Part shown: positions 8,922-17,309 of the stretch, piece after piece
Layout: every line of letters begins with the position of its first letter
Position numbering within the stretch: the first letter of the stretch is position 1
NCBI GenBank assembly: GCA_024275995.1
Contig: JAJRYB010000054.1
Coordinates: 1-38,131, forward strand
DNA: 38,131 nucleotides
Direction: 5' to 3'
Origin: Planctomycetota bacterium
GTDB taxonomy: Bacteria > Planctomycetota > Phycisphaerae > SM23-33
Translations under genes and position numbers: made by a program
The notes under the pieces: generated by a model
The model's database searches: none
Told to the model about the DNA's origin: nothing
Seen by the model: the letters and a program-made list of their open reading frames with translations, nothing else

Positions 8922-9775
8922 CCGGCGGCTATCTCGCGTTCCAATTGCCGCAGGACAGCGGCGTTAATCACATCCCAATCCCTGCCGTGAGCGTCTTTAC
9001 CTTTCGGCGTTTCGAGGATCATCGGCACGTTCTCCAGCCGGTCGTCGCCCAGCAGGTTCGCGAACCCGCCCAGGCCGATCTCGCCTTTCCCGATGTGCGC
9101 ATGGCGATCCACGCGCGAGCCGAGCGGGCGGAGCGAATCGTTCAGGTGAATGGCGAACAAGCGGTCGATGCCGATCTCGTCGTCGAAGAGTTTCATCGTA
9201 TTGCGCCAGGCCTGCGGCGTGCGGATGTCGTACCCTGCTGCGAAGATGTGGCAGGTATCCAGGCACACGCCCAGGCGTTGCGGACAGGCCGCGCGTGAAA
9301 GTATTTCCGCGAGCTGGGCGAACTCACAGCCGATGGAGTTACCCTGCCCGGCAGTGGTCTCCAGCAGGATCGTCGGGCCGGACTCGGCGGCGGCCAGGAT
9401 TTCGCCCAGCGCCTCGGCGACAAGAACGATCCCGCGAGAAGTATCCTCTCTCGATCCCGGATGGGTTACGAGATATTCGATTCCGAGTTGCCCGCAGCGC
9501 CGCAGATCTTCGAGCATCGCCGATATGGACTTCCTGCGGGCGGCGTACCTGCCGGCAAGGTTCACCAGGTACGACCCGTGCGCCACTATCGGCGATATGC
9601 CCGTCTCGCTGCGCGTCCTGCGGAACGTTTCCACAGCCTCAGGTTGCAGCGGGCTTGATCGCCACTGAACCTGGTTGCGGACGAATATCGCCAGCGTGGA
9701 AAAACCGTATCCGCGTGCCTTGATAAGCGCCTTGTGCATCCCCCCGGCGATACTCAAATGCGATCCCAATAGCAT
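8918..9775 (-). CDS. nfo: Deoxyribonuclease IV (endonuclease IV, Nfo)
   Basis: 285 residues, the normal length. It opens with LGSHLSIAGG. The three-zinc site residues are visible as VAHGSYL, THPGS, LLETTAG, LDTCHIFAAGYD, HLNDS, DRHAHIGKG and ILETPKG. The enzyme cleaves the backbone 5' to abasic sites in base-excision repair. It is divergent from ribH across a 143-bp promoter region. Confidence 0.93.
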   Translation of the reverse strand: MLLGSHLSIAGGMHKALIKARGYGFSTLAIFVRNQVQWRSSPLQPEAVETFRRTRSETGISPIVAHGSYLVNLAGRYAARRKSISAMLEDLRRCGQLGIEYLVTHPGSREDTSRGIVLVAEALGEILAAAESGPTILLETTAGQGNSIGCEFAQLAEILSRAACPQRLGVCLDTCHIFAAGYDIRTPQAWRNTMKLFDDEIGIDRLFAIHLNDSLRPLGSRVDRHAHIGKGEIGLGGFANLLGDDRLENVPMILETPKGKDAHGRDWDVINAAVLRQLEREIAAG

Positions 9776-9856
9776 AAATCACGTCCCGTACAAGAGTGTT
9801 CGAAAAAGACATTCTAACCCGGACGCCTCCGCCTGGAAACGCTCGAATCGTCAGGG

Positions 9857-9886
9857 TTGTCAATTCCCCCTCCCCTGGCGTATAAT
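9857..9886 (+). promoter_or_regulatory. Sigma-70-type promoter for ribH-nusB
   Basis: TTGTCA (9857-9862, 5/6 to TTGACA) and a perfect TATAAT (9881-9886) with 18-bp spacing. The predicted transcript starts about 25 nt before the ribH ATG, and an AGGAG site at 9906-9910 lies in that leader. Confidence 0.6.
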
Positions 9887-9918
9887 CCTTTCCTGGCGAA
9901 CCTTCAGGAGCAAACGCA

Positions 9919-10395
9919 ATGAACACGTACCAGGGCAAGTTGGTAGCGCCGTCGAAAGCGAAGTTCGCGATTATCGTCAGCCGATTCAACGAATTCGTAA
10001 CGGGTAAACTGCTCAGCGGGGCAATCGACGCCCTTGGGCGCCACGGCGTGAAGGATGCGGACGTGGACGTCGTCTGGTCGCCCGGAAGTTTTGAAATTCC
10101 GCTTCTGGCACAGAAGATCGCCGCGAGCGAAAAGTACTCAGCCATCGTTTGCCTCGGCGCGGTGATCCGCGGCGGGACGGACCACAATCGGTACATCGCC
10201 TCGGAAGTCGCCAAGGGCGTAGCGCAGGCGGCGATGCAGACGGGCGTTCCGTGCATCTTCGGCGTCCTGACGTGCGACACGCTCGAACAGGCCATCGAGC
10301 GAGCCGGTTCCAAGTCAGGGAACAAAGGCGCCGAGGCAGCCAACGCCGCCATCGAAATGGTCAACCTTCTCCAGCAGATTCCCGGCAAGAAGTAG
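9919..10395 (+). CDS. ribH: 6,7-dimethyl-8-ribityllumazine synthase
   Basis: 158 residues, the family length. Family motifs: [43 protein letters not shown] (usually GAVIRGxTxHxxxV) and [17 protein letters not shown]. It condenses the ribitylamino-uracil with dihydroxybutanone phosphate in riboflavin synthesis. It is followed 14 bp later by nusB, a very common ribH-nusB pairing. The ATG has AGGAG 8 bp upstream. Confidence 0.95.
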   Translation: MNTYQGKLVAPSKAKFAIIVSRFNEFVTGKLLSGAIDALGRHGVKDADVDVVWSPGSFEIPLLAQKIAASEKYSAIVCLGAVIRGGTDHNRYIASEVAKGVAQAAMQTGVPCIFGVLTCDTLEQAIERAGSKSGNKGAEAANAAIEMVNLLQQIPGKK

Positions 10396-10409
10396 AGGTC
10401 GCATCTCCC

Positions 10410-10841
10410 GTGAAGCAGCGTCACAGGGCAAGACGCCTGGCCTTGCAGGGCCTGTGCTGCCTCGACGTCCAGGGGGCGAAGGTCACCGACCTGGTTGACC
10501 TGTTCCTCACGGACAGCAGGGAATCCGACGCTACAATCGCCGCGGCGCGTACCTTCATCCGGCAAACCGTTTGCGCGATGGACGAGATCGACGCCGTCCT
10601 GGCGCGACACGCGCACAACTGGGACCTGGGCCGACTGGCGGTGGTCGATCGCAACATCCTGCGCCTGGCGGTATGGGAACTTCGCGAAAACATGGCCCCG
10701 TTCAAGGTAGTGCTCAGCGAGGCGATGCGATTGGCAAAGGAGTACTCCACAGCGGAAAGCCCAAGGTTCGTCAACGGTATCCTCGATGCGATAGAAAAAG
10801 AACTGATTAGCAGGGATACGGAAGATACAAAAAACGTTTAG
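10410..10841 (+). CDS. nusB: Transcription antitermination factor NusB
   Basis: 143 residues from the GTG at 10410, just after ribH. It begins KQRHRARRLALQGL, as NusB does, and contains WDLGRLAVVDRNILRLAVWEL and SEAMRLAKEYS..SPRFVNGILD. NusB joins NusE (S10) on boxA RNA in rRNA antitermination. The last residues (SRDTEDTKNV) are encoded by sequence resembling the cassette that follows: a partial TTAGCAGGGAT lies at 10808-10818 and the stop lies inside the first cassette arm. The native C-terminus and stop were probably replaced by the insertion. Confidence 0.92.
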   Translation: MKQRHRARRLALQGLCCLDVQGAKVTDLVDLFLTDSRESDATIAAARTFIRQTVCAMDEIDAVLARHAHNWDLGRLAVVDRNILRLAVWELRENMAPFKVVLSEAMRLAKEYSTAESPRFVNGILDAIEKELISRDTEDTKNV

Positions 10842-11440
10842 CAGGGATGAACTCAGATAAACGCAGATGAGAAAGAAAATATATCCACATAAAACACCGG
10901 CGAAAAAACGAAAAAACGTTTAGCAGGGATGAACTCAGATAAACGCAGATGAGAAAGAAAATATATCCACACGAAACTCTGACGCACGAGATCATCGCGG
11001 CTGCCTTTGAAGTCTCCAACTCCCTGGGGTGTGGATTCCTGGAGAAAGTCTACGAAAACGCCCTGGTTGTGGAGTTGAAGCGACGAAATCTCTCATCGGC
11101 ACAGCAGGTTCCGGTTCGCGTATTGTATCAGCAGGAAACGGTCGGACAGTACGTCGCAGATATGGTTGTCGAGAATGCCGTACTGGTCGAGGTGAAGGCA
11201 ACGTTGGAGAACCATTCGCTTTTCATCGCACAAACCCTCAACTACCTGCGAGCAACGAATCTGCCTGTCGGGTTGTTAGTTAATTTCGGACGTCCCAAAC
11301 TGGAATATCGCAGGCTTGTGCTTACGGATCTGCCGGAATGAGAAAACCCGGGATCGAAAGATTGTTATTCAGAGCACATCTGAATTGCCCCTACCAGACA
11401 ATCAAGTATTATCTGCGTTCATCTGCGTTCATCCCTGCTA
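10829..11440 (+). mobile_element. GxxExxY cassette 1 with terminal inverted repeats, between nusB and ftsY
   Basis: The left arm TAGCAGGGATGAACTCAGAT... (10921-10952) and the right arm (11409-11440) are inverted repeats matching at 29 of 32 positions. Each is built from about 10-bp units of the type AACGCAGATR. The left arm is duplicated: 10829-10889 and 10911-10971 are identical over 61 bp. The extra copy holds a dead 18-codon start of the same gene. The GxxExxY start codon lies inside the left arm. No transposase is encoded, so mobility is inferred from the arms, the single gene and the position in an operon gap. Confidence 0.6.
10949..11341 (+). CDS. GxxExxY protein (PD-(D/E)XK nuclease-like superfamily)
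   Basis: 130 residues. It carries the name-giving motif as GFLEKVYENAL and a nuclease-like D-x(9)-ExK core (YVADMVVENAVLVEVKA), followed by LNYLRATNLPVGLLVNFG, as expected for the PDDEXK_3 family. The biochemical role of this family is unknown to me. The ATG lies in the left inverted-repeat arm, so expression and arm are linked. The second family member in this window, at 33358-33749, uses a different arm sequence. Confidence 0.85.
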   Translation: MRKKIYPHETLTHEIIAAAFEVSNSLGCGFLEKVYENALVVELKRRNLSSAQQVPVRVLYQQETVGQYVADMVVENAVLVEVKATLENHSLFIAQTLNYLRATNLPVGLLVNFGRPKLEYRRLVLTDLPE

Positions 11441-11465
11441 GGCAGTAAAGGAAACGGAAAAGACA

Positions 11466-12383
11466 ATGGCGTTATTTGGCGGAGCGTTGAAGAAACTCGC
11501 AGCCGGTCTCAGCAGGACCAAGCAGGTGTTCGTCGGTTCGCTCAAAAGCCTGCTCGGCGGACGGGCGCTCAGTGAGGAACTGCTGGATGAGTTGGAAGCT
11601 ACGCTCATCCAGGCGGACGTCGGAGTTAAAACCGCCATTCGCATACGCGAGGATCTCCAGGCAGCCTGGCAGGAAAAACGCATCGAAAAAGGCGACGATG
11701 TAATCGAATTCCTCAAGAACGAGATAAAGCAGTATTGGCCCGAATCGGACCGGAGCGTGCACTTTTCCGACGCCGGTCCGACGGTGATAATGGTCGCGGG
11801 GATCAACGGCTGCGGGAAGACGACCTCCGTCGCCAAGCTGGCGTGGCAGTTCAAGCAGGCCGGCAGGAAGGTTCTTCTCGCGGCTGCCGACACGTTCCGC
11901 GCGGCGGCGGTGGAGCAGTTGAACATCTGGGCGGACCGCATCGGATGCGATATCGTCAAGGGATCCGGCAGTGATCCAGGCGCGGTGGTCTTCGACGCCT
12001 GCGACGCCGCTATCGCGCGCGATGCGGACGTGGTGCTCGTGGACACCGCCGGAAGACTTCACACGCAGGACAATCTCATGCGCGAGCTTACGAAGATCCG
12101 CGACGTCGTCGCGCGCAAAATTCCAGGCGCGCCGCACGAGGTGCTGCTTGTGCTGGACGCCACGACGGGGCAGAACGCGATCAACCAGGCGAAGGTATTC
12201 ATGGACGCTATCGACGTTACGGGGATATTCCTGGCCAAGCTGGACGGAACGGCAAAGGGCGGAATCGTCGTCGCCATCCGCAACGAGGTGAACTTGCCGG
12301 TCAAGTTCATCGGGCTGGGCGAAACGTTCGAAGACGTCGAACCGTTCGACCCGGAAAACTTCGTCGAGGCGATGTTCGCGTAG
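11466..12383 (+). CDS. ftsY: Signal recognition particle receptor FtsY
   Basis: 305 residues: a short N domain ([25 protein letters not shown]) and an intact G domain with [44 protein letters not shown] and the C-terminal [22 protein letters not shown]. There is no acidic A domain, as in many non-proteobacterial FtsY proteins. FtsY receives SRP-ribosome complexes at the membrane. AAGGAAACGGAAAAG precedes the ATG, directly after the cassette arm. It probably belonged to a ribH-nusB-ftsY operon before the insertion. Confidence 0.95.
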   Translation: MALFGGALKKLAAGLSRTKQVFVGSLKSLLGGRALSEELLDELEATLIQADVGVKTAIRIREDLQAAWQEKRIEKGDDVIEFLKNEIKQYWPESDRSVHFSDAGPTVIMVAGINGCGKTTSVAKLAWQFKQAGRKVLLAAADTFRAAAVEQLNIWADRIGCDIVKGSGSDPGAVVFDACDAAIARDADVVLVDTAGRLHTQDNLMRELTKIRDVVARKIPGAPHEVLLVLDATTGQNAINQAKVFMDAIDVTGIFLAKLDGTAKGGIVVAIRNEVNLPVKFIGLGETFEDVEPFDPENFVEAMFA

Positions 12384-12562
12384 CAATCGGAAAACGTTGC
12401 GATTCAAAAAGGCTTTTTTTGACGCGCACACATGGGGCCTGTACAGTTTCACTGAGTTTTCGGCCTGTCAAATCGCCTGCATATCGACGCGCATCGGGCG
12501 CATGGGCAATTCGACGGGGAAGCGAAACAGCCAAGTCTTGAAAAAAGAAGGGAGAATGACAC

Positions 12563-12964
12563 ATGCAAATCATTTATCTGGTCCTCGCCATTATCGCCAT
12601 GGTAGGAATGTGGAAGGCCTTCGAAAAGGCGGGCAAGCCCGGATGGGCAGCCATCGTCCCGATCTACAACGCCATCATCATTCTTGAGATCGCCGAGAAG
12701 CCCCTCTGGTGGATCGTTCTTATGCTGATTCCATTGGTCAACCTCGTCATTGCCATTCTCGTCAGCATCGAAGTAGCAAAGCGTTTCGGAAAGGAAACGG
12801 GTTTCGGTATTGGCCTGGCGCTGTTGGGCTTCGTATTCTGGCCGATCCTGGGCTTCGGCGACGCGCAGTACGGCGGCGCTCCAGCCTCGGCTGCACCTCC
12901 GGCGCCACCGGTATCGGCGTCGTCGGATGACGCACCGCCGCCCGCGCCACCGATGCAGCAGTAA
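12563..12964 (+). CDS. DUF5684-type small membrane protein
   Basis: 133 residues with three hydrophobic segments and the family pattern GWAAIVPIYNAIIILEIA, then WWIVLMLIPLVNLVIAI, FGKETGFGIGL and ILGFGDAQYGG. The cytosolic C-terminus is a Pro/Ala-rich tail (about 30 residues). Function unknown. It shares its region with a second small-domain membrane protein downstream. An AAAAGAAGGGAGA ribosome-binding stretch precedes the ATG. Confidence 0.8.
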   Translation: MQIIYLVLAIIAMVGMWKAFEKAGKPGWAAIVPIYNAIIILEIAEKPLWWIVLMLIPLVNLVIAILVSIEVAKRFGKETGFGIGLALLGFVFWPILGFGDAQYGGAPASAAPPAPPVSASSDDAPPPAPPMQQ

Positions 12965-13018
12965 ACAGCCCGGGCGAAGAAAACTTCATCGCCGTTCCGA
13001 CGCGACAGCTTCGGAATT

Positions 13019-13081
13019 TTTTTGCAGAGTATTCGTAGAGTTTTGCGCCGTGTTCGTAGATTTTTGCGCGGTGTTCGGAGA
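13019..13081 (+). repeat. Three tandem 21-bp repeats abutting a start codon
   Basis: Units 13019-13039, 13040-13060 and 13061-13081 follow the pattern TTTTTGCGCSGTGTTCGTAGA, with a partial fourth unit (TTTGTG) leading to the GTG start at 13087. In unit 3 the last bases read GGAGA instead of GTAGA, which creates the GGAG ribosome-binding site 6 bp before the start. Confidence 0.75.
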
Positions 13082-13086
13082 TTTGT

Positions 13087-13986
13087 GTGGATTGGTATGC
13101 TTACGTCGATGGCAAGCGGTACGGGCCCGTTGACACGGAGAGTCTCCGCGGATGGATCGCTGCGGGGCGATTGCACCTGGACCACATGGTCTGGCGGCAG
13201 GGGCTGGCCGACTGGACTCCGGCGGGTAATATTCCCGAGTTAATTCACGGGTCGATGCCTCCACCGGTTCCCGCAGGTCCGCCTCCCGCGGTCCCTCCGC
13301 TGGACGGTGGAACGGGCGGGCAATCGACCAATGCCGAACTGACCGCGCATGCGAGGGAACTTCTGCGAGGCAACTGGGGAACGCCCATCGGCTTTTCGTT
13401 CCTGCTGTTTGTCATAAACAGTGCTGTCGGATCCATACCCGGTATCGGAGGACTGGCCAGTTTGGTACTGGCCGGCCCCCTGGCTTTGGGCGGCGTGATC
13501 TTCTACCTGAACCTGACGCGCGGAGGTATGCCGAAAATCGGCATGTTGCTGGCTGGGTTCAAAACGTCCTTCGTCGGCGCGCTGGTCGTGAATCTCCTGG
13601 TGGGCATATTCGTTTTTCTTTGGACGCTGCTGCTGATCATTCCGGGCTTTATCGCCGCGATGTCTTATTCACAGGCGATGTATATCCTCGCGGACAATCC
13701 ACGCATGGACGGGCTGGAAGCAATCCGTCGCAGCAAGAAACTCATGAAAGGTCACATAGGAAAGCTCGGCTACCTTTACCTTCGTTTCTTCGGCTGGTCT
13801 CTGCTGTGCGTCCTGACGATCGGTATCGGTTACCTCTGGCTGGTACCTTATATATCCACCACGATGGCGCTGTTCTACAACGACCTTCAGCCACCCGTGG
13901 AGGGAAGTTCCGTCGAGGAAACCATCACCGATGGAAACTCCTCCGATAAAGTCGAAACCTTCCCGCCATACGCCCAAGGCGTATAA
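13087..13986 (+). CDS. GYF_2 (DUF4339) - DUF975-like membrane protein
   Basis: 299 residues. Residues 1-55 form a GYF_2/DUF4339 domain (MDWYAYVDGKRYGPV, later DWTPAGNIPEL), followed by a Pro/Gly linker. The rest is a polytopic membrane domain with about five helices and GNWGTPIGFSFLL, LLLIIPGFIAAMSYSQAMYILADNP and RRSKKLMKGHIGKL, resembling DUF975. GYF_2 domains often bind proline-rich peptides, and the preceding DUF5684 protein ends in a Pro-rich tail, so an interaction is conceivable (inference). The GTG start uses a Shine-Dalgarno site inside the 21-bp repeat. Confidence 0.8.
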   Translation: MDWYAYVDGKRYGPVDTESLRGWIAAGRLHLDHMVWRQGLADWTPAGNIPELIHGSMPPPVPAGPPPAVPPLDGGTGGQSTNAELTAHARELLRGNWGTPIGFSFLLFVINSAVGSIPGIGGLASLVLAGPLALGGVIFYLNLTRGGMPKIGMLLAGFKTSFVGALVVNLLVGIFVFLWTLLLIIPGFIAAMSYSQAMYILADNPRMDGLEAIRRSKKLMKGHIGKLGYLYLRFFGWSLLCVLTIGIGYLWLVPYISTTMALFYNDLQPPVEGSSVEETITDGNSSDKVETFPPYAQGV

Positions 13987-14020
13987 CGCGCTGCGGACTT
14001 CAGGCTTTCATCGGCTGTAT

Positions 14021-14035
14021 GATACAATCTCCCCA
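14021..14035 (+). promoter_or_regulatory. Extended -10 element placing the mnmG transcript start at its ATG (possible leaderless mRNA)
   Basis: TGATACAAT (TG-n extended -10, hexamer 14023-14028) ends 6 bp before the ATG. Initiation would fall at or next to the start codon, and no Shine-Dalgarno site is visible. The -35 region is weak. queE has the same layout. Confidence 0.4.
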
Positions 14036-15873
14036 TGCAGTATGACTTTGACATCGTCGTAATCGGCGGCGGGCACGCCGGCGTCGAGGCGGCGCGGGCC
14101 TCTGCCGTTCTCGGCGCGAAAACCGCACTGGTTACGCTCAGCGCCGATACGATCGCGCAGATGTCCTGCAACCCCGCCATCGGCGGTGTGGGCAAGGGAC
14201 AGATCGTCCGCGAGATCGATGCGCTGGGCGGGCTTATGGGCCTTGCCGCGGACGCTACCGGCATGCAGTTCCGGATGCTCAACCGCTCCAAGGGGCCGGC
14301 CGTGTGGGGCCCGCGATGCCAATCCGACCGGCACGCATACGCCGCGTGGGTGCAACGTGAACTTTCGCGAACGGAGAACCTTTCGATCGTCCAGGGCGAG
14401 GCGATGGAAATCCTCGTCGCAAACGGGCGCGTCGCCGGCGTCGGCGTCGATGGCGGGGACATCTCCTGCCGGGCTGTTATCGTCACGGCAGGGACGTTCC
14501 TCAACGCCTTGATGCACCTCGGCGAGGAGATCTTCCCGGGCGGGCGATACGACGAACCTGCCTCAGTCGCCCTGGGCGATTCGCTCCGCAAATGCGGGCT
14601 TCGTATCGAACGGCTCAAGACGGGAACGCCTCCGCGACTGGCGGCTGGGTCCATAAACTACGACCGCTGCCGACGCCAGGACGGTGACGAAGTACCGACG
14701 CCGTTTTCCTTCCTCAACGATTCGCTCGACGTCGAGCAGGTTCCGTGCTGGCTTACGGAAACCACGCCGCAGGTCCACGAGGCGATCCGCGCGAACTTTC
14801 ATCGTGCGCCGCTTTACACCGGGCAGATATCGGCCTCGGGACCGCGGTACTGCCCGTCCATCGAGACCAAGCTCGAAAAATTTCCGGACAAAACCAGCCA
14901 CCAGGTGTTCCTCGAACCGGAAGGGCGCGATACCGATTGGGTGTACTGCAACGGTATTTCCACTTCCCTGCCGCCAGATGTGCAGGAGTTTATGGTGCGT
15001 CACATCCCAGGGCTGGAAGACGCGAAGATCATCCGCTTCGGTTACGCCATCGAATACGATTACGCCCCGCCGACGCAACTTGACGCCACCCTGGAAACCA
15101 AGTGTCTTGCCGGCCTGTACCTCGCCGGGCAGGTGAACGGAACGACCGGATACGAGGAAGCCGCCGGGCAGGGCCTTCTCGCCGGCGCGAACGCCGCCCT
15201 GTCGCTGGCAGGGCGTGAACCGCTCGTCCTGAGGCGCGACCAGGCGTATATCGGCGTGATGATAGACGACCTGGTGACCCGCGGCGTAACCGAACCGTAC
15301 CGCATGTTCACCAGCAGGGCTGAATATCGCCTTTCCCTGCGCGCCGACAACGCCGACAGGCGTCTCACGCAGATAGGACGGGCGACGGGACTCGCCGGCG
15401 AGGGGAGATGGAAACGGTTCCGCGGGAACGTCGAGGCGATCGAACGTGCACGGAAAATTTTCATGGAAACGAGGCTGGACGGAAAGACGCTCTGGGAATA
15501 TCTGCGCAGGCCCGGAGCCCGGCCCGGTAAGCTCATCCGGCAAATGCCGACGGAGGTCGGCGGCGAGCTTGCGGAACTGCTGCGCGAGCATCCCTCGGCA
15601 GTCAACGGATTGGCGATCGATGCGAGGTACGCCGGTTACATCGCGAAAGAACAATCCGCATTGCGGCAGATGCAGGAACTGGACGATAAACCGATCCCGC
15701 CGGAGATCGATTACGCCTCGCTGCGGTATCTGCGTCACGAGGCGCGCGAGAAGCTCCAGGCGATCAGGCCGCGATGCCTCGGCCAGGCGCTGCGGGTCAG
15801 CGGTATCACGCCGGCTGATATTACCGTGCTGCAAATCCATCTGGCGACGCTGGGAAGCGGGAAAAAGACCTGA
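14035..15873 (+). CDS. mnmG: tRNA uridine-5-carboxymethylaminomethyl(34) synthesis enzyme MnmG (GidA)
   Basis: 612 residues, full length. FAD-binding VVIGGGHAGVEAA at the N-terminus, SCNPAIGGVGKGQIVREIDALGG, GTFLNALMHLGE, the GidA signature region GPRYCPSIETKLEKFPDK, then GQVNGTTGYEEAAGQGL, SRAEYRL and a C-terminal helical domain (IDYASLRYLRHEAREKL) that binds MnmE. With MnmE it modifies the wobble uridine of several tRNAs. No Shine-Dalgarno site is seen; a -10-like element sits directly before the ATG. Confidence 0.96.
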   Translation: MQYDFDIVVIGGGHAGVEAARASAVLGAKTALVTLSADTIAQMSCNPAIGGVGKGQIVREIDALGGLMGLAADATGMQFRMLNRSKGPAVWGPRCQSDRHAYAAWVQRELSRTENLSIVQGEAMEILVANGRVAGVGVDGGDISCRAVIVTAGTFLNALMHLGEEIFPGGRYDEPASVALGDSLRKCGLRIERLKTGTPPRLAAGSINYDRCRRQDGDEVPTPFSFLNDSLDVEQVPCWLTETTPQVHEAIRANFHRAPLYTGQISASGPRYCPSIETKLEKFPDKTSHQVFLEPEGRDTDWVYCNGISTSLPPDVQEFMVRHIPGLEDAKIIRFGYAIEYDYAPPTQLDATLETKCLAGLYLAGQVNGTTGYEEAAGQGLLAGANAALSLAGREPLVLRRDQAYIGVMIDDLVTRGVTEPYRMFTSRAEYRLSLRADNADRRLTQIGRATGLAGEGRWKRFRGNVEAIERARKIFMETRLDGKTLWEYLRRPGARPGKLIRQMPTEVGGELAELLREHPSAVNGLAIDARYAGYIAKEQSALRQMQELDDKPIPPEIDYASLRYLRHEAREKLQAIRPRCLGQALRVSGITPADITVLQIHLATLGSGKKT

Positions 15874-16269
15874 AGGGCAGCCCGAAATGGCTCCATATTA
15901 CCTGTCAAATAGGGCAATTTGGATAATTTGGCGAAAATTTATCGCCCCCCTTTGCGGAAAGAAATTTGACGTTTCGTCAACCACTCCGCTCATATCAATA
16001 TAACGTCTTTTATATCATTATGTTACGTACCGTCCCAATACTCTCAATCCGTTAAGAGCAGCACGCTTAAACGCCGATAGCGAGGAAGCAGGGATGCGCA
16101 TTACCGTCCGTGCGTGGAGCGTTGCGGACGGCAGCGAACGACAAAAACTCGTCGGCATGGTCGAGAGAAGGCATCGGTGATTTGGCGAACAGGGACGGCG
16201 CCGAATCCATTCATGGCCATTGCCGGGTACCCGCTCCGGTGCCGGGCGCGGTGAACAGGTGACGATAAA
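15874..16269. other. Intergenic region between mnmG and flgM
   Basis: 396 bp without a convincing gene. It holds an A/T-rich part with a TTGACG-TTT-CGTCAA palindrome (15966-15980) that could be an operator, the putative sigma-28 site at 16053-16080, and a hairpin CCGTCCG-N14-CGGACGG (16104-16131) in the presumed flgM leader. Confidence 0.5.
16053..16080 (+). promoter_or_regulatory. Sigma-28-like promoter upstream of flgM
   Basis: TAAGAGCA, 12 bp, then GCCGATAG. The flagellar consensus is TAAAGTTT-N11-GCCGATAA. The -10 part matches 7 of 8. The leader to flgM would be about 180 nt. Confidence 0.35.
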
Positions 16270-16554
16270 ATGATCAATTTGAATGGAGTACAGCCGACGA
16301 TGCCGACAAGGTCCGTCGGTGCGGTCGGTCCGGTAGACAACGCTGCCCCTGCCTCCCAGGCGCCCGGTGCGTCGGATGTCGTCGAGATATCCAGCATCGC
16401 CAAGCTGGCGGCGAAAATTCACGAACTGCCCGACGTTCGGGCGGAACTCGTCGAAAAGGTCAAGACGGAAATAGCTTCAGGCGAATACGAAACTCCTCAG
16501 CGCATTGAACTTACGATTGACCGGCTCATGGATGAGCTGTTTCCCGGCATGTAA
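16270..16554 (+). CDS. flgM: Anti-sigma-28 factor FlgM
   Basis: 94 residues. The N-terminal half is low-complexity and likely disordered (Ala/Pro/Val-rich). The C-terminal half has the sigma-binding pattern VEISSIAKLAAKI, VRAELVEKVKTEIASGEYETP and RIELTIDRLMDEL, typical of FlgM. FlgM holds sigma-28 inactive until the hook is finished and FlgM is exported. No other flagellar gene is in the window, so it is an outlying regulator. CAGGTGA precedes the ATG, and a strong terminator follows. Confidence 0.82.
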   Translation: MINLNGVQPTMPTRSVGAVGPVDNAAPASQAPGASDVVEISSIAKLAAKIHELPDVRAELVEKVKTEIASGEYETPQRIELTIDRLMDELFPGM

Positions 16555-16584
16555 CGGATTCGTGCGTTAACCGGGGTCCACAGT

Positions 16585-16616
16585 CAGGCACGGACGGAAC
16601 CGTGCCTGCTTTTTTT
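16585..16616 (+). terminator. Rho-independent terminator after flgM
   Basis: The perfect 9-bp stem CAGGCACGG / CCGTGCCTG with a 6-nt loop is followed by CTTTTTTT. It isolates flgM from the signalling genes downstream. Confidence 0.9.
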
Positions 16617-16736
16617 ACCCATCCCCCCCATCTTTCATGGTTTTTCGTGCGCCTGTATGTTAAGTTATACAGAGTTGGCGGACTTTGGCGTTTGGGTAGC
16701 CTAGAGTAGAGCCTGAATCAACGAGGAGATCCACAA

Positions 16737-17309
16737 GTGAAACGCAAGGCCGTATATACCACCGGTGAGGCCGCCGTTATCTGCAAACTCTCCCAGCAGA
16801 CGATCATTCGCTGTTTCGACAGCGGTCAATTGCAGGGTTTTCGCGTTCCGGGCAGCAAATTCCGTCGCATTCCCCGCAACGCCCTGGTCAAGTTCATGAG
16901 GGACAATAACATCCCCATGGACGGTATCGAGGGCGACAAGTTTCGCGTGCTCGTGGTGGACGACGATCCGCAGATTATCGAGCTTTTCGTGGACGTGCTG
17001 GAGGCGGACGGTCGTTTCGACGTCGTAGCCGCACAGACCGGGTACGACGCCGGTGTTCTTACGCAGCAGTTTCATCCGGAGATCGTGGTGCTCGATTACA
17101 AGCTCCCGGACGTCAACGGAAACGTGGTTTGCAGGACGATTCGCGAGAACCCGGAGCTTTCTCACATCAAGATACTGATAATTTCGGGTGCGGTGAATCC
17201 GGCGGAGGTGGAGGAGTTGATGCAGGCCGGCGCCGACGAGTTCATCAAGAAACCGTTTAACATTGAACATGTAATCGAGCGTATACTGGAGCTTGTTAAG
17301 AGCCCCTAA
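16737..17309 (+). CDS. Excisionase-type HTH plus receiver domain response regulator
   Basis: 190 residues. Residues 1-60 form a MerR/excisionase-like DNA-binding domain (YTTGEAAVICKLSQQTIIRCFDSGQLQGFRV). Residues about 68-190 form a CheY-like receiver with acidic pocket VVDDDPQ, phospho-acceptor Asp-120 in VLDYKLPDVNG and the Lys in FIKKPF. The DNA-binding domain lies N-terminal to the receiver, the reverse of OmpR-type regulators. GTG start with GAGGAG 8 bp upstream. The kinase encoded 200 bp downstream is the obvious partner, but a nested inverted repeat separates them. Confidence 0.85.
   Translation: MKRKAVYTTGEAAVICKLSQQTIIRCFDSGQLQGFRVPGSKFRRIPRNALVKFMRDNNIPMDGIEGDKFRVLVVDDDPQIIELFVDVLEADGRFDVVAAQTGYDAGVLTQQFHPEIVVLDYKLPDVNGNVVCRTIRENPELSHIKILIISGAVNPAEVEELMQAGADEFIKKPFNIEHVIERILELVKSP

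Noticed and set aside
10871-10924. Short peptide MRKKIYPHKT... in the first cassette arm
   Set aside because: An 18-codon duplicate of the GxxExxY gene start that runs into a stop; treated as part of the arm duplication.
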